Positions 50,747 through 59,432 of a DNA stretch of 64,000 bases are shown piece by piece. Source of the stretch: Agrococcus jejuensis (lineage in GTDB: Bacteria; Actinomycetota; Actinomycetes; Actinomycetales; Microbacteriaceae); contig NZ_VEFR01000002.1 in NCBI RefSeq assembly GCF_007679035.1, positions 684,416 through 748,415 of the forward strand, read 5' to 3'. Numbering within the stretch: position 1 is the first letter of the stretch; each line of letters begins with the position of its first letter. Below the pieces are notes generated by a model. The model had not been told where the DNA came from. It saw only the letters and a list, made by a program, of their open reading frames with translations, and did no database searches. Made by a program: the position numbers and the translations under genes.

Positions 50747-51025
50747 ATGCTCACCCTGACCGAGACCGCCCAGACCGTCATCACCGGCATCGTCGGCCAG
50801 TCCGAGGCAGCCGAGACCGGAGGCCTCCGCATCAGCGGCGCCGAGGGAGACCAGCTGAACGTGGGCGTCGCGCCCGCCCCCGCCGAGGGCGACCAGGTGC
50901 TCGACGCATCCGGTGCCCGCGTCTTCCTCGACGACACGGCCACGTCCGCCCTCGCCGACAAGGTGCTCGACGCAGCACCCGACGACCAGGGCCGCGTGAC
51001 GTTCACGATCGCGCAGCAGGCCTGA
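50747..51025 (+). CDS. HesB/IscA-like protein lacking cysteines
   Basis: 92 residues with the HesB-like beta fold: LTLTETAQTVITGIVGQ, TGGLRISGAEGDQLNVGVAPAP, and ARVFLDDTATSALADKVLD (the family's V-F-x-D loop). All three family Cys residues are missing, so it cannot build Fe-S clusters the normal way. GAGAGGAG precedes the ATG. A strong terminator hairpin follows. Likely a repurposed fold. Confidence 0.8.
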   Translation: MLTLTETAQTVITGIVGQSEAAETGGLRISGAEGDQLNVGVAPAPAEGDQVLDASGARVFLDDTATSALADKVLDAAPDDQGRVTFTIAQQA

Positions 51026-51040
51026 CGCGATCCCTCCGCT

Positions 51041-51079
51041 CGAACGGGGCGCCGACTTTCCGGGTCGGCGCCCCGTTCG
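51041..51079 (+). terminator. Strong 16-bp hairpin terminator
   Basis: CGAACGGGGCGCCGAC (51041-51056) pairs completely with 51064-51079 around TTTCCGG, 15 bases after the HesB-like stop. There is no T tract, as is common in actinobacteria. Confidence 0.75.
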
Positions 51080-51140
51080 CATGCGCGGCGCGGATGCGCA
51101 CCCCCTGTCGCGCGGTCGCGACGCGCGGCAGCATGGAGGC

Positions 51141-51974
51141 ATGCTGACGATCCCCACCGTGCCCCTCGCCGACGGCACCGCCTTCCCCGAGCTCGGCTTC
51201 GGCACCTACAAGCTCGACGGCGACGACGGCGTCGCAGCCATCCGCTCGGCGATCGACGTCGGCTACCGCCTGCTCGACACGGCCGTGAACTACGGCAACG
51301 AGGAGGAGGTGGGCCGCGCGATGCGCGAGAGCGGCGTGCCGCGCGACGAGCTGCTCGTGACGTCGAAGGTGCCCGGTCGCGACCACGGCTACGACGAGAC
51401 GCGCCGCAGCGTCGACGGCTCGCTCGAGCGGCTCGGCCTCGACCGCATCGACCTGCATCTCATCCACTGGCCGAACCCGTCGGTCGACCGCTACGTCGAC
51501 ACGTTCCGTGCGCTCGTGGCGCTGCGCGACGAGGGCGTGCTCGGCTCGGTGGGCGTGTCGAACTTCACCGAGGAGATGCTGCTGCGCGTCGCCGACGCCA
51601 CCGGCGTCATGCCCGCGGTGAACCAGGTCGAGCTGCACCCGTACTTCCCGCAGGCGAACCTGCGCGCGTTCCACGCCGAGCACGGCATCCGCACCGAGTC
51701 GTGGAGCCCGCTCGCACGCCGCAGCGAGCTGCTCACCGAACGCGTGATCGCCGACGTCGCCGGCACGCACGGCGTCACCCCGACGCAGGCGGTGCTGCGC
51801 TGGCACACGCAGCTGGGCTCGACGCCGATCCCCAAGTCGGCGAACGCCGAGCGGCAGCGCGAGAACGCCGACGTCTTCGACGTCACGCTCGACGAGACCG
51901 AGCTGCGCGCCATCTCGTCGCTCGCCCGCGGCCGCCTGTGGGACGGCGACCCGGAGCGGCACGAGGAGCAGTGA
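51141..51974 (+). CDS. Aldo/keto reductase, 2,5-diketogluconate reductase type
   Basis: 277 residues. Signatures: GFGTYKLDGDDGVAAIRSAIDVGYRLLDTAVNYGNEE with catalytic Asp and Tyr, Lys in VTSKVPG, His in LHLIHWPNP, and IPKSANAERQRENADVF at the cofactor site. AKR5-like NADPH-dependent reductase for small carbonyls. ATG 51141. It is convergent with dnaB (four bases between). Confidence 0.93.
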   Translation: MLTIPTVPLADGTAFPELGFGTYKLDGDDGVAAIRSAIDVGYRLLDTAVNYGNEEEVGRAMRESGVPRDELLVTSKVPGRDHGYDETRRSVDGSLERLGLDRIDLHLIHWPNPSVDRYVDTFRALVALRDEGVLGSVGVSNFTEEMLLRVADATGVMPAVNQVELHPYFPQANLRAFHAEHGIRTESWSPLARRSELLTERVIADVAGTHGVTPTQAVLRWHTQLGSTPIPKSANAERQRENADVFDVTLDETELRAISSLARGRLWDGDPERHEEQ

Positions 51975-51978
51975 CCGG

Positions 51979-53418
51979 CTAGAAGCCGCCGCCCGCGGGC
52001 GCGCCACCGATGTCGGCGGGCGCACCGCCCTGGGGCATCGCGGGCGGGCCGCCGCCGAACGACGACGAGTCCTGCGCCATGTCGACGAAGCGCGACAGGT
52101 GACCCTGGAACGACACGGCGATCGTCGCCGTCGGACCACCACGGTGCTTGCCGACGATGATGTCGGCCTCGCCGGGGCGGATGTCGGGGGCGTACGCATC
52201 CTCGCGGTGCAGCAGGATGACCATGTCGGCGTCCTGCTCGAGCGATCCGGACTCGCGGAGGTCGGAGACGGCGGGCTTCTTGTCGGCGCGCTGCTCGGGG
52301 CCACGGTTCAGCTGCGACAGGGCGATGACCGGCACCTGCAGCTCCTTCGCGAGCAGCTTGAGCGACCTGGAGAACTCCGAGACCTCCTGCTGACGCGACT
52401 CGACCTTCTTGCCGCTCGTCATGAGCTGCAGGTAGTCCACGACGACCATGCCGAGGCCGATCTGCTGCTTGAGGCGACGGCACTTCGCGCGGATCTCGAC
52501 GAGCGTGAGGTTGGGGCTGTCGTCGATGTAGAGGGGAGCGTCGTTGATGCGGCCGCGCACCTGCGCGAGGGTCGTCCAGTCGCGCGACTCGATCGTGCCC
52601 TTGCGCATCTTGTGATGGTGGATGCTCGACTCGGCCGAGAGCAGCTTCATCGCGATCTCGGACTTCGACATCTCGAGCGAGAAGAAGCACGTGGGCACGT
52701 CGGCCTTGATGGCGGCGGCGCGCGAGAAGTCGAGGGCGATCGTCGACTTGCCGAAGCCGGGTCGGGCGGCGACGATGATGAGCTGGCCGGGGTGGAAGCC
52801 GTTCGTGAGCTCGTCGAGCTGGCGGAAGCCCGTGGGCACGCCCGTCATCTGGCCGTCGAGGCCCTTCGCCGCCTCGATCTCCTCGATCGCCGAGACCATC
52901 GCGACCGACAGGGGCACGTAGTCCTCGGACTGCTGGCCGCCGTTCACGGCGTAGACCTCGGCCTGCGCGTTGTTCACGAGGTCGACGACCTCGCCCTCGG
53001 CGTTGTAGCCCATCTGCACGATGCGCGTGCCGGCCTCGACGAGACGGCGCAGCACGGCCTTCTCGGCGACGATCGTCGCGTAGTAGCCGGCGTTCGCGGC
53101 GGTGGGCACGACCGACGTGAGCGAGTAGAGGTACTCGATGCCGCCGACGCGCGAGAGGTGGCCGGCCTTCTGGAGCTCGTCGGAGACGGCGATGACGTCG
53201 GCGGGCTCGCCGTGCGAGTAGAGCGAGAGGATCGCCTCGTACACGTGCTCGTGCTTCGGCATGTAGAAGTCGGGGCCGCGCACGACCTCGATGCAGTCGG
53301 CGATGGCGTCCTTCGACAGCATCATGCCGCCGAGCGCGGACTGCTCGGCGAGCACGTCGTGCGGCGGGGTGCGATCGCGCCGATACTCCTCGGTGCCGAG
53401 CTCTGCGACGTTCGTCAC
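51979..53418 (-). CDS. dnaB: Replicative DNA helicase DnaB
   Basis: 479 residues, hexameric 5'-3' helicase. N-terminal domain (PPHDVLAEQSALGGMMLSKDAIADC), linker helix and RecA core: Walker A ARPGFGKSTIALD, CFFSLEMSKSEIAMK, Walker B MVVVDYLQLM, arginine finger region DLRESGSLEQDADMV. A Gly/Ala/Pro-rich tail ends it. GTG 53418 is preferred with GGGAGG nine bases upstream. No intein. The upstream gap contains a DnaA-box cluster. Confidence 0.98.
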   Translation of the reverse strand: MTNVAELGTEEYRRDRTPPHDVLAEQSALGGMMLSKDAIADCIEVVRGPDFYMPKHEHVYEAILSLYSHGEPADVIAVSDELQKAGHLSRVGGIEYLYSLTSVVPTAANAGYYATIVAEKAVLRRLVEAGTRIVQMGYNAEGEVVDLVNNAQAEVYAVNGGQQSEDYVPLSVAMVSAIEEIEAAKGLDGQMTGVPTGFRQLDELTNGFHPGQLIIVAARPGFGKSTIALDFSRAAAIKADVPTCFFSLEMSKSEIAMKLLSAESSIHHHKMRKGTIESRDWTTLAQVRGRINDAPLYIDDSPNLTLVEIRAKCRRLKQQIGLGMVVVDYLQLMTSGKKVESRQQEVSEFSRSLKLLAKELQVPVIALSQLNRGPEQRADKKPAVSDLRESGSLEQDADMVILLHREDAYAPDIRPGEADIIVGKHRGGPTATIAVSFQGHLSRFVDMAQDSSSFGGGPPAMPQGGAPADIGGAPAGGGF

Positions 53419-53517
53419 TGCGCCTCCCGTTGCCCCACGATCCACACGAACCTCGTCACCATAGGAGCACCCTCCGCGCGTCGCCAAGCCCGGCCTGTTG
53501 ACGACACGCGGTGCGCC

Positions 53518-53580
53518 TGTGGATGACGTGTGGACAACTGTGGATGGAACCACCCACAGCACATCCCAGCCTGTGGACAA
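53518..53580. promoter_or_regulatory. DnaA-box cluster upstream of dnaB
   Basis: Reading the complementary strand: TTGTCCACA at 53529-53537 and 53572-53580 (perfect high-GC actinobacterial boxes), TCATCCACA at 53518-53526 and CCATCCACA at 53539-53547 as weaker boxes, all in the same orientation. Looser matches continue at 53637-53645. The cluster sits 100-160 bases upstream of dnaB. Confidence 0.65.
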
Positions 53581-53693
53581 ACCTGTGGGGTCTTTCTGGC
53601 GAAAGTGCGACTATCGGTCTCTGACCGGGACTTTCCGTTTCCACAGCGTGCGTGGGGAAATCCACCTCGAGTCGAGGTGGAGACTTGACGTCC

Positions 53694-54284
53694 CTACGCG
53701 TGCACGGGGATGAGGGAGGTCGACAGCAGGGTCCAGATCCACGCGGCGGCCTGCGTCGGCGCGGGCCTGGGGCGCATGTGGAGCCACTGGCCGACGGCCG
53801 CGATCGCGGCGCCCGACACCGCCGCGACCTCGAGGTCGACGGGCACGTCGTTCGCGGGCACGGCACCCGACTCGCGGCCGTGCTCGATGCCCTCGCGCAC
53901 GATGCCGTCGATGCGGTCGCGCATGCGCGCCGTCGCGAGCGCCGACCCGTGCGGGCCGAGCACGCGGCGGAAGAGGGATGCGTTGGCGCTCGCATGCTCG
54001 AGGAACACCTCGAGCGTGCGCAGGATCTGCTGCTCGTCGGGTGCGACGGCCCCGCTCGCGAGTCCCGTCGCCATCGACCGCTCGGCGGCCTCGTCGACCG
54101 TGGCGTCGATCGCGTCGGCGAGCAGCGTCTCCTTGTCGGCGTAGTGCTGGTAGAAGCTCGAGCGGTGCACGCCGGCGCGGGCCGCGATGTCGGCGACCGA
54201 GATCGCGTCGAGCGACTCCTCGCGTGCGAGGGCGAGCAGCGCCTGCTGCAGGCTCTGACGCGTGCGCGCGATCCGCGGGTCCAT
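53694..54284 (-). CDS. TetR-family regulator of MMPL transporter
   Basis: 196 residues. The HTH domain RQSLQQALLALAREESLDAISVADIAARAGVHRSSFYQHYADKETLLADAI is classical. The C-terminal part is TetR_C_33-like in style. Start ATG 54284. It is divergent from the MMPL transporter with two palindromes between, the standard arrangement of a local repressor. Confidence 0.92.
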   Translation of the reverse strand: MDPRIARTRQSLQQALLALAREESLDAISVADIAARAGVHRSSFYQHYADKETLLADAIDATVDEAAERSMATGLASGAVAPDEQQILRTLEVFLEHASANASLFRRVLGPHGSALATARMRDRIDGIVREGIEHGRESGAVPANDVPVDLEVAAVSGAAIAAVGQWLHMRPRPAPTQAAAWIWTLLSTSLIPVHA

Positions 54285-54308
54285 GCCATGAGTCTGCCAT
54301 GGCGAATC

Positions 54309-54339
54309 CGACACGTGTCGCTTTTCCGACAGGTGTCGG
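54309..54339. promoter_or_regulatory. Double TetR operator (CCGACANGTGTCGG)
   Basis: CGACACGTGTCG (54309-54320, perfect) and CCGACAGGTGTCGG (54326-54339) have centres 18 bp apart. Both lie between the divergent tetR and MMPL genes. Confidence 0.75.
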
Positions 54340-54400
54340 TTACGCTCGTCTCGGCCCGACGTCGTGCCGCACGCATCAGCCTCGCCGTCGAAAGGCATCC

Positions 54401-56947
54401 ATGGCACTCCTCCTCGCCCGCCTGGGGCGCTTCGCCGCCCGCCGCGCCTGGGTCGTGATCGTCGCCTGGGCCGTGCTGCTCGGCGGCGGCGTCGCCGCGT
54501 TCCTCGCCTTCGGCGGCACCCTCGCCACCAACGTCACGATCCCCGGCACGCAGACGCAGCTCGTCGGCGACGAGATCGCCGAGGAGCTCGGCGGCCAGAG
54601 CACGGGCACCGCCAACGTCGTGTTCTCGACCGACGACGGCTCCGCGTTCACCGACGAGCAGCGCACCGGCATCGCCGACCTGCTCGCCCAGATCGGCGAG
54701 GTCGACACCGTCGAGACGACCGTCGACCCCTTCGACACGCAGCAGCAGCGCGCCGACCAGGCCGCTCAGCTCGACGCGTCGGCCGCCGAGATCCAGTCCG
54801 GTCAGCAGCAGCTCGACGCCGGCCAGGCGCAGCTCGACGCCGGCCAGGCAGAGCTCGACGCGAGCCGCGACCAGCTCGACGCCGCGCTCGCGCAGGCCGC
54901 AGGCACCCCGCTCGAGGCCCAGCTGCTCGCGCAGCAGCAGCAGCTCGAGGCCGGCCAGCAGCAGCTCGACGACCAGCAGGCGCAGCTCGACCAGGGTCAG
55001 GCCGACCTCGACGCCGGCGCCGCGCAGCTCGAGGCGGGACAGACGCTGCTCGACGCCGCCGACGCGCTGCAGTTCGTCGCAGCCGACGACAGCGCCGCCA
55101 TCGGCATCATCCAGTTCTCGACCAGCGCCTACGAGGTGCCGGCGGAGGACAAGGCCGCCATCGTCGACACCATCGAGGGCGCCGACATCGACGGCGTCAC
55201 CGTCGACGCCTCGGCCGAGCTCACCACCAACGTCTCCGACCTCGTCGGCCCCGCCGAGATCATCGGCGTCGTCGTCGCCGCGATCGTGCTCCTCGTCATG
55301 CTGCGCGCCCTGCTGCCCGCGATGCTGCCGATCGTCGCGTCGCTCATCGGCATCGGCGTCGGCGTCACCACGGCGCTCGCCCTCTCGGGCGTCGTCGAGA
55401 TGACCTCGATCACGCCCGTGCTCGGCGTCATGCTGGGCCTCGCGGTCGGCATCGACTACACGCTCTTCATCGTCAACCGGCATCGCACGCAGCTGCGGCG
55501 GGGCCTCGACGTGCGCGAGTCGATCGCGCTGGCCAACGGCACCTCCGGCACCGCGGTCGTGTTCGCAGGCTCGACCGTCGTCATCGCGCTGCTCGCGCTC
55601 AACGTCACGGGCATCGGCTTCCTCGGCGTCATGGGATCCGTCGGCGCATGGTGCGTCGCCGTGGCGGTGCTCATCGCCGTCTCGCTCACGCCCGCGGCGC
55701 TGTCGCTCATCGGCATGAGGGTGCTCACGCGCAAGGAGCGCGCCGCAGCGCAGGCCGCCCAGTCGGCGCCCGTCGCGGCCGAGCACCCGAAGCCCATGCG
55801 CTCGGGCCTCGCCGTGCTGCGCGTCGCCCTCGCGATCGCGGCGCTCGCCGTCATCGCCATCCCGGCGCTGTCGATGCGCCTCGGCCTGCCAGACGGCTCG
55901 GCCGAGCCGCAGGACTCGACGCAGTACGCCGCCTACCAGACGACCGCCGCGGAGTTCGGCGAGGGCCTCAACGGTCCGCTCGTCGTGTCCGCGCGCCTGG
56001 ATGCGCCCATGGCCGACGACGAGGTCGTCACGACGCAGGCGGACATCGCCGAGCAGCTGCTCGACGTCGCCGACGTCGAGGCCGTCGCGCCGGTCGGCGT
56101 CGGCGAGGACGACGACTTCCTCGTCTTCCAGCTCATGCCCGCCGAGGGTCCCGCGAGCGTCTCGACCGAGCAGCTCGTGCACGCCCTGCGCGACCTCACG
56201 CCCATCGGCGGCGTCGAGTCCTACGGCGTCGCCGGCACCGCGAGCGGCAACATCGACCTGTCGGAGACGATCGGCGACGCGCTGCCCACGTACGTGGCCA
56301 TCGTCATCGGGCTGTCGTTCCTCATCCTGCTCGTCGTGTTCCGCTCGATCCTCGTGCCGCTCGTCGCGACCGCCGGCTTCGCGCTGTCGCTCTTCGCAGC
56401 GCTGGGCGCCGTCACGGCCGTCTACCAGTGGGGCTGGCTCGGCGACCTCTTCGGCGTGCACGACCCCGGCCCCGTGCTGAGCTTCGCGCCCGTCGTCATC
56501 ACGGGCGTGCTGTTCGGCCTCGCGATGGACTACCAGCTGTTCCTCGTGTCGGGCATGCGCGAGGCGTTCGTGCACGGCTCGCGAGCGAAGGAGGCCGTCG
56601 TGGCGGGTCTGCGCAACGGCGCACCCGTCGTCACGGCGGCGGCGATCATCATGATCTCCGTCTTCGGCGGCTTCGTCTTCTCGCACATGTCGATGGTGCG
56701 GCCCTTCGGCTTCGGCCTCGCGATCGGCGTGCTCTTCGACGCGTTCGTCGTGCGCATGGTGCTCATCCCCGCCGCGATGCACCTGCTGGGTCGCTCGGCC
56801 TGGTGGATCCCCCGCTGGCTCGACCGCATCCTGCCGAACGTCGACGTGGAGGGCTCGAGCCTCGAGCGCGACGCCGGCCGGCAGGCGCACCCGACGACCG
56901 CGGAGCTCGCGGCGCAGGAGGTGCGCTCGGCCCCGACCAAGGGCTGA
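54401..56947 (+). CDS. MMPL-family (RND) transporter
   Basis: 848 residues. Twelve membrane segments in two halves, each preceded by a large external domain. Diagnostic: GLAVGIDYTLFIVNRHR and FGLAMDYQLFLVSGMREAF, the Asp-Tyr pairs of the proton relay. The first external domain contains an amphipathic coiled-coil with repeated QLDAGQ/LEAGQQQ units at about 120-215. It exports lipids or toxic compounds by proton motive force. The divergent TetR and double operator suggest induction by its substrate. Confidence 0.95.
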   Translation: MALLLARLGRFAARRAWVVIVAWAVLLGGGVAAFLAFGGTLATNVTIPGTQTQLVGDEIAEELGGQSTGTANVVFSTDDGSAFTDEQRTGIADLLAQIGEVDTVETTVDPFDTQQQRADQAAQLDASAAEIQSGQQQLDAGQAQLDAGQAELDASRDQLDAALAQAAGTPLEAQLLAQQQQLEAGQQQLDDQQAQLDQGQADLDAGAAQLEAGQTLLDAADALQFVAADDSAAIGIIQFSTSAYEVPAEDKAAIVDTIEGADIDGVTVDASAELTTNVSDLVGPAEIIGVVVAAIVLLVMLRALLPAMLPIVASLIGIGVGVTTALALSGVVEMTSITPVLGVMLGLAVGIDYTLFIVNRHRTQLRRGLDVRESIALANGTSGTAVVFAGSTVVIALLALNVTGIGFLGVMGSVGAWCVAVAVLIAVSLTPAALSLIGMRVLTRKERAAAQAAQSAPVAAEHPKPMRSGLAVLRVALAIAALAVIAIPALSMRLGLPDGSAEPQDSTQYAAYQTTAAEFGEGLNGPLVVSARLDAPMADDEVVTTQADIAEQLLDVADVEAVAPVGVGEDDDFLVFQLMPAEGPASVSTEQLVHALRDLTPIGGVESYGVAGTASGNIDLSETIGDALPTYVAIVIGLSFLILLVVFRSILVPLVATAGFALSLFAALGAVTAVYQWGWLGDLFGVHDPGPVLSFAPVVITGVLFGLAMDYQLFLVSGMREAFVHGSRAKEAVVAGLRNGAPVVTAAAIIMISVFGGFVFSHMSMVRPFGFGLAIGVLFDAFVVRMVLIPAAMHLLGRSAWWIPRWLDRILPNVDVEGSSLERDAGRQAHPTTAELAAQEVRSAPTKG

Positions 56948-56958
56948 CCCCTGCCAGC

Positions 56959-56994
56959 ACGAAGGGCCCCGACCGCTCGGTCGGGGCCCTTCGT
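56959..56994. terminator. Bidirectional terminator hairpin (16 bp)
   Basis: ACGAAGGGCCCCGACC (56959-56974) pairs completely with 56979-56994 around GCTC, between the MMPL stop and the convergent HAD gene. Confidence 0.8.
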
Positions 56995-57046
56995 CGTGTC
57001 TGGGCCGTCTGCGTCTCCGCAGGCGGCGCCGCGGGACAGGGACGGG

Positions 57047-57889
57047 TCAGCGGGCGAGCAGCCGCTCGATCGCGTGCACGACGCCGTGCTCGGCGTTCGA
57101 GCGAGCCGTGTGGCGGGCGCGCTCGCGCACCGTCGGGTGCGCGTTCGCCATCGCGAACGAGTGCTCGGCGGCATCCATCATCTGCAGGTCGTTGAGGTAG
57201 TCGCCGAAGACCGCCGTCTGCGCGGGGGTCACGCCGAGGCGCTCCTGCAGCGCGCGCACCGCGACGCCCTTGTCGATCGAGCGGGACATGATGTCGACCC
57301 AGCGCTCGCTCGACACGACGATCTGGTGCGTCGCGCCGAAGGCGGCGAGGCCGGCCGCGACGGCAGCGGCGTCGTGGAAGTCGAGGACGGCGAGCTTGAG
57401 GATGTCGTCGTCATGCGCGAGCAGGTCGTCGACGACCTCGATCGCCGCGAAGTACTGGCCGGCGGCCTCGAGGAACCGCTCGTCGGAGCGCTCGACGACG
57501 GCGCCGCGCTTGCCGCACACGACGATGCCGAGGTCGGCGCCGTCGGCGGCGAGCTGCCGCAGCGTGCGCACGATGGCCGCAGCACCATCCCGCTCGATCG
57601 TCACCGACGACAGCTCCTCGCCGTCCTGCATGACGATCGAGCCGTTCTCGGCGATGACGCACATGCCGTCGATGGCCTGCTCGAACAGGCGGTGCAGCGC
57701 CGCGTACTGGCGACCGCTCGCGGGCGCGAAGACGATGCCGCGCTCGCGCAGCCGGTCGAGCTGCCCCCACAGCCGCTCGGGCACGGCGCCGTGCTCGTCG
57801 AGCAGCGTGCCGTCCATGTCGCTCACGATGAGCCGGATGTCGGCGTCGTCGAACGGGTGGACGGTGGGGATGGACGCGGTGGTCGTCAC
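57047..57889 (-). CDS. HAD-superfamily hydrolase, Cof type
   Basis: 280 residues. Motif I IVSDMDGTLLDEHG, motif II PASGRQYAAL, motif III Lys in RSIDKGVAVRALQERLG and motif IV FGDYLNDLQMMDAA are complete; the C2 cap spans about 85-190. It dephosphorylates sugar phosphates or flavin/PLP-type compounds. Start GTG 57889 with AGGAGCACCTCC before it. Confidence 0.93.
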   Translation of the reverse strand: MTTTASIPTVHPFDDADIRLIVSDMDGTLLDEHGAVPERLWGQLDRLRERGIVFAPASGRQYAALHRLFEQAIDGMCVIAENGSIVMQDGEELSSVTIERDGAAAIVRTLRQLAADGADLGIVVCGKRGAVVERSDERFLEAAGQYFAAIEVVDDLLAHDDDILKLAVLDFHDAAAVAAGLAAFGATHQIVVSSERWVDIMSRSIDKGVAVRALQERLGVTPAQTAVFGDYLNDLQMMDAAEHSFAMANAHPTVRERARHTARSNAEHGVVHAIERLLAR

Positions 57890-57993
57890 GGAGGTGCTCC
57901 TGGATGCGGTCGATGGGCGCGTGGCCCGCGGATGCGCATGCACCGTTGCAGCGGCGAGGTCTGCATCCATGGTCCCACGGCACGCGCGACCGT

Positions 57994-58021
57994 GGGCTGC
58001 GGGGCCGCTGCCCCGCAGCCC
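57994..58021 (-). terminator. Hairpin terminator after SDR gene
   Basis: GGGCTGCGGGG pairs with CCCCGCAGCCC around CCGCTG, nine bases beyond the SDR stop. Confidence 0.65.
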
Positions 58022-58029
58022 GCACGCCG

Positions 58030-58746
58030 TCAGGCGGCGCCGAGCAGCTGCGCGTACCGCGCGGTCGGCTCGAGCGCGAGGCTCGCCTTCGCCGCCTTGG
58101 CGGGCTCGTCGGCGAGCACCTCGACGTCGCCGTGCTCGAGGCCGTCGAGCGCAGCCGTCACGACCTGCGCGACCGTGATCTTGGGGGCGTCGTACGCGGC
58201 GGTCATGTCGGTGTCGACGAGGCCCATGTGCAGGCCGGTCACGAGCGTGCCCTGCTCGGCGAGCTCGAGGCGCAGGCCGTCGGTGATGCTCCACGCGGCG
58301 GCCTTCGAGGCCCCGTAGGTCGTCGCGCCGGGGAACGACGCCCACGACGAGGCCGAGAGCACGTTGAGCACGGCGCCGCCGCCGGCCGCGGCGAGCGTGG
58401 GCGCGAACGCACGGGCCATGCGCAGCGGGCCGAAGGCGTTGGTCTCGAACTCACGGCGGATGCCGTCGAGGTCGCCCGTGACGAGTGGGATGGCCGACGA
58501 GATGCCGGCGTTGCTGACGACGATCGTCGCGTCGGTCGCGAGTGCGGCGACCGCCTCGACGTCGGCGGCGCTCGTGACGTCGAGGGTCACGGGCACGACG
58601 CGCGGGTCGTCGATCGCGATGGTCGACGCGTCGCGAGCGCCGGCGTAGACCTTGGTGGCGCCGCGCTCGAGCAGCTGACGGACGAACTCTGCGCCGATGC
58701 CCCGGTTGGCTCCGGTGACGACGGCGACGGACTCTCGGATCTGCAC
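58030..58746 (-). CDS. Short-chain dehydrogenase/reductase (SDR)
   Basis: 238 residues of classical SDR type: VVTGANRGIGAEFVRQL nucleotide loop, VVSNAGISS, catalytic Ser (LSASSW region) and YGASK with Tyr and Lys. NADP(H) specificity is suggested by the basic residue after strand 2 (GARDAS). GTG 58746. It is divergent from a TetR gene that probably represses it. Confidence 0.92.
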   Translation of the reverse strand: MQIRESVAVVTGANRGIGAEFVRQLLERGATKVYAGARDASTIAIDDPRVVPVTLDVTSAADVEAVAALATDATIVVSNAGISSAIPLVTGDLDGIRREFETNAFGPLRMARAFAPTLAAAGGGAVLNVLSASSWASFPGATTYGASKAAAWSITDGLRLELAEQGTLVTGLHMGLVDTDMTAAYDAPKITVAQVVTAALDGLEHGDVEVLADEPAKAAKASLALEPTARYAQLLGAA

Positions 58747-58760
58747 GGTGGACCTTTCTG

Positions 58761-58817
58761 TAGCGTTCGTTAGGAAACGATCGTGGGCGACGCTAGCACA
58801 TTGCGTAGCGAGCGCTA
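58761..58817. promoter_or_regulatory. TetR operator pair between SDR and tetR
   Basis: TAGCGTTCGTTA at 58761-58772 and TAGCGAGCGCTA at 58806-58817 share the pattern TAGCG-NN-CGYTA. The second overlaps TATAGA, a likely -10 of the tetR gene. One site probably serves each divergent promoter. Confidence 0.55.
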
Positions 58818-58830
58818 TAGAATGGGTGGC

Positions 58831-59385
58831 ATGGCAGGCAGACCCCGCGGATTCGACCGCGACGACGCGCTCGACACCGCCATGCGTCGCTTCTGGCGCG
58901 ACGGCTACGACGAGACGACCGTCGCGACGCTGACGCGCGACATCGGCATCTCGGCGCCGAGCCTCTACGCGGCGTTCGGCGACAAGGACCGCCTCTTCGA
59001 CGCTGCCTCCGCCTGCTACGCCGACGCCGCCACCGCGACGCTCGAGCAGTACCTCGACCAGCCGTCGACGGCCGACGCCATCGCCGACATCGTGCGCGGC
59101 AGCGCCGCCGGCTACACCGACCCGACGACGCCGGAGGGCTGCTTCGTGCTCAGCGAGCCACGCCTCGCCGAGCGTCGCCGCGACATGGCCGAGCGCATCG
59201 CCCGCCGGATCGCGCGCGGCGTCGCCGAGGGCGACGTGCCCGCCGGCGTCGACCCCGCGGCGGCCGCCGACCTCGTCGTCGCCGTGCTCGGCGGCATGTC
59301 GACCCGCGCCCGCGACGGCGGCTCCGCCGACGAGGTCGCGGCGATCGGCGAGCTCACGCTCGCCGCACTCCCCCTGCGCGCCTGA
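58831..59385 (+). CDS. TetR/AcrR-family regulator, SDR-linked
   Basis: 184 residues. HTH: RGFDRDDALDTAMRRFWRDGYDETTVATLTRDIGISAPSLYAAFGDKDRLF; C-terminal part (GCFVLSEPRLAERRRDMAERIARRIARGVAEGDVP) fits the AcrR/TetR group with an oxidant- or electrophile-sensing habit. One Cys occurs at the ligand domain start. ATG 58831, or 58822 (MGG). It is divergent from the SDR. Confidence 0.9.
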   Translation: MAGRPRGFDRDDALDTAMRRFWRDGYDETTVATLTRDIGISAPSLYAAFGDKDRLFDAASACYADAATATLEQYLDQPSTADAIADIVRGSAAGYTDPTTPEGCFVLSEPRLAERRRDMAERIARRIARGVAEGDVPAGVDPAAAADLVVAVLGGMSTRARDGGSADEVAAIGELTLAALPLRA

Positions 59386-59432
59386 ACGACGCACGGCGAC
59401 GCACGCCATCCGCATCCGCAGGTCGGGGTGCG

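Noticed and set aside
51041..51079. Long perfect hairpin as part of the GAGGTC repeat family
   Set aside because: Sequence is unrelated, without a TGAGG arm or GAGGTC loop; it is an ordinary terminator, as is 56959-56994.
53518..53645. DnaA-box cluster as the chromosomal origin
   Set aside because: It is upstream of dnaB, not between dnaA and dnaN, and lacks an AT-rich unwinding region and a larger array.
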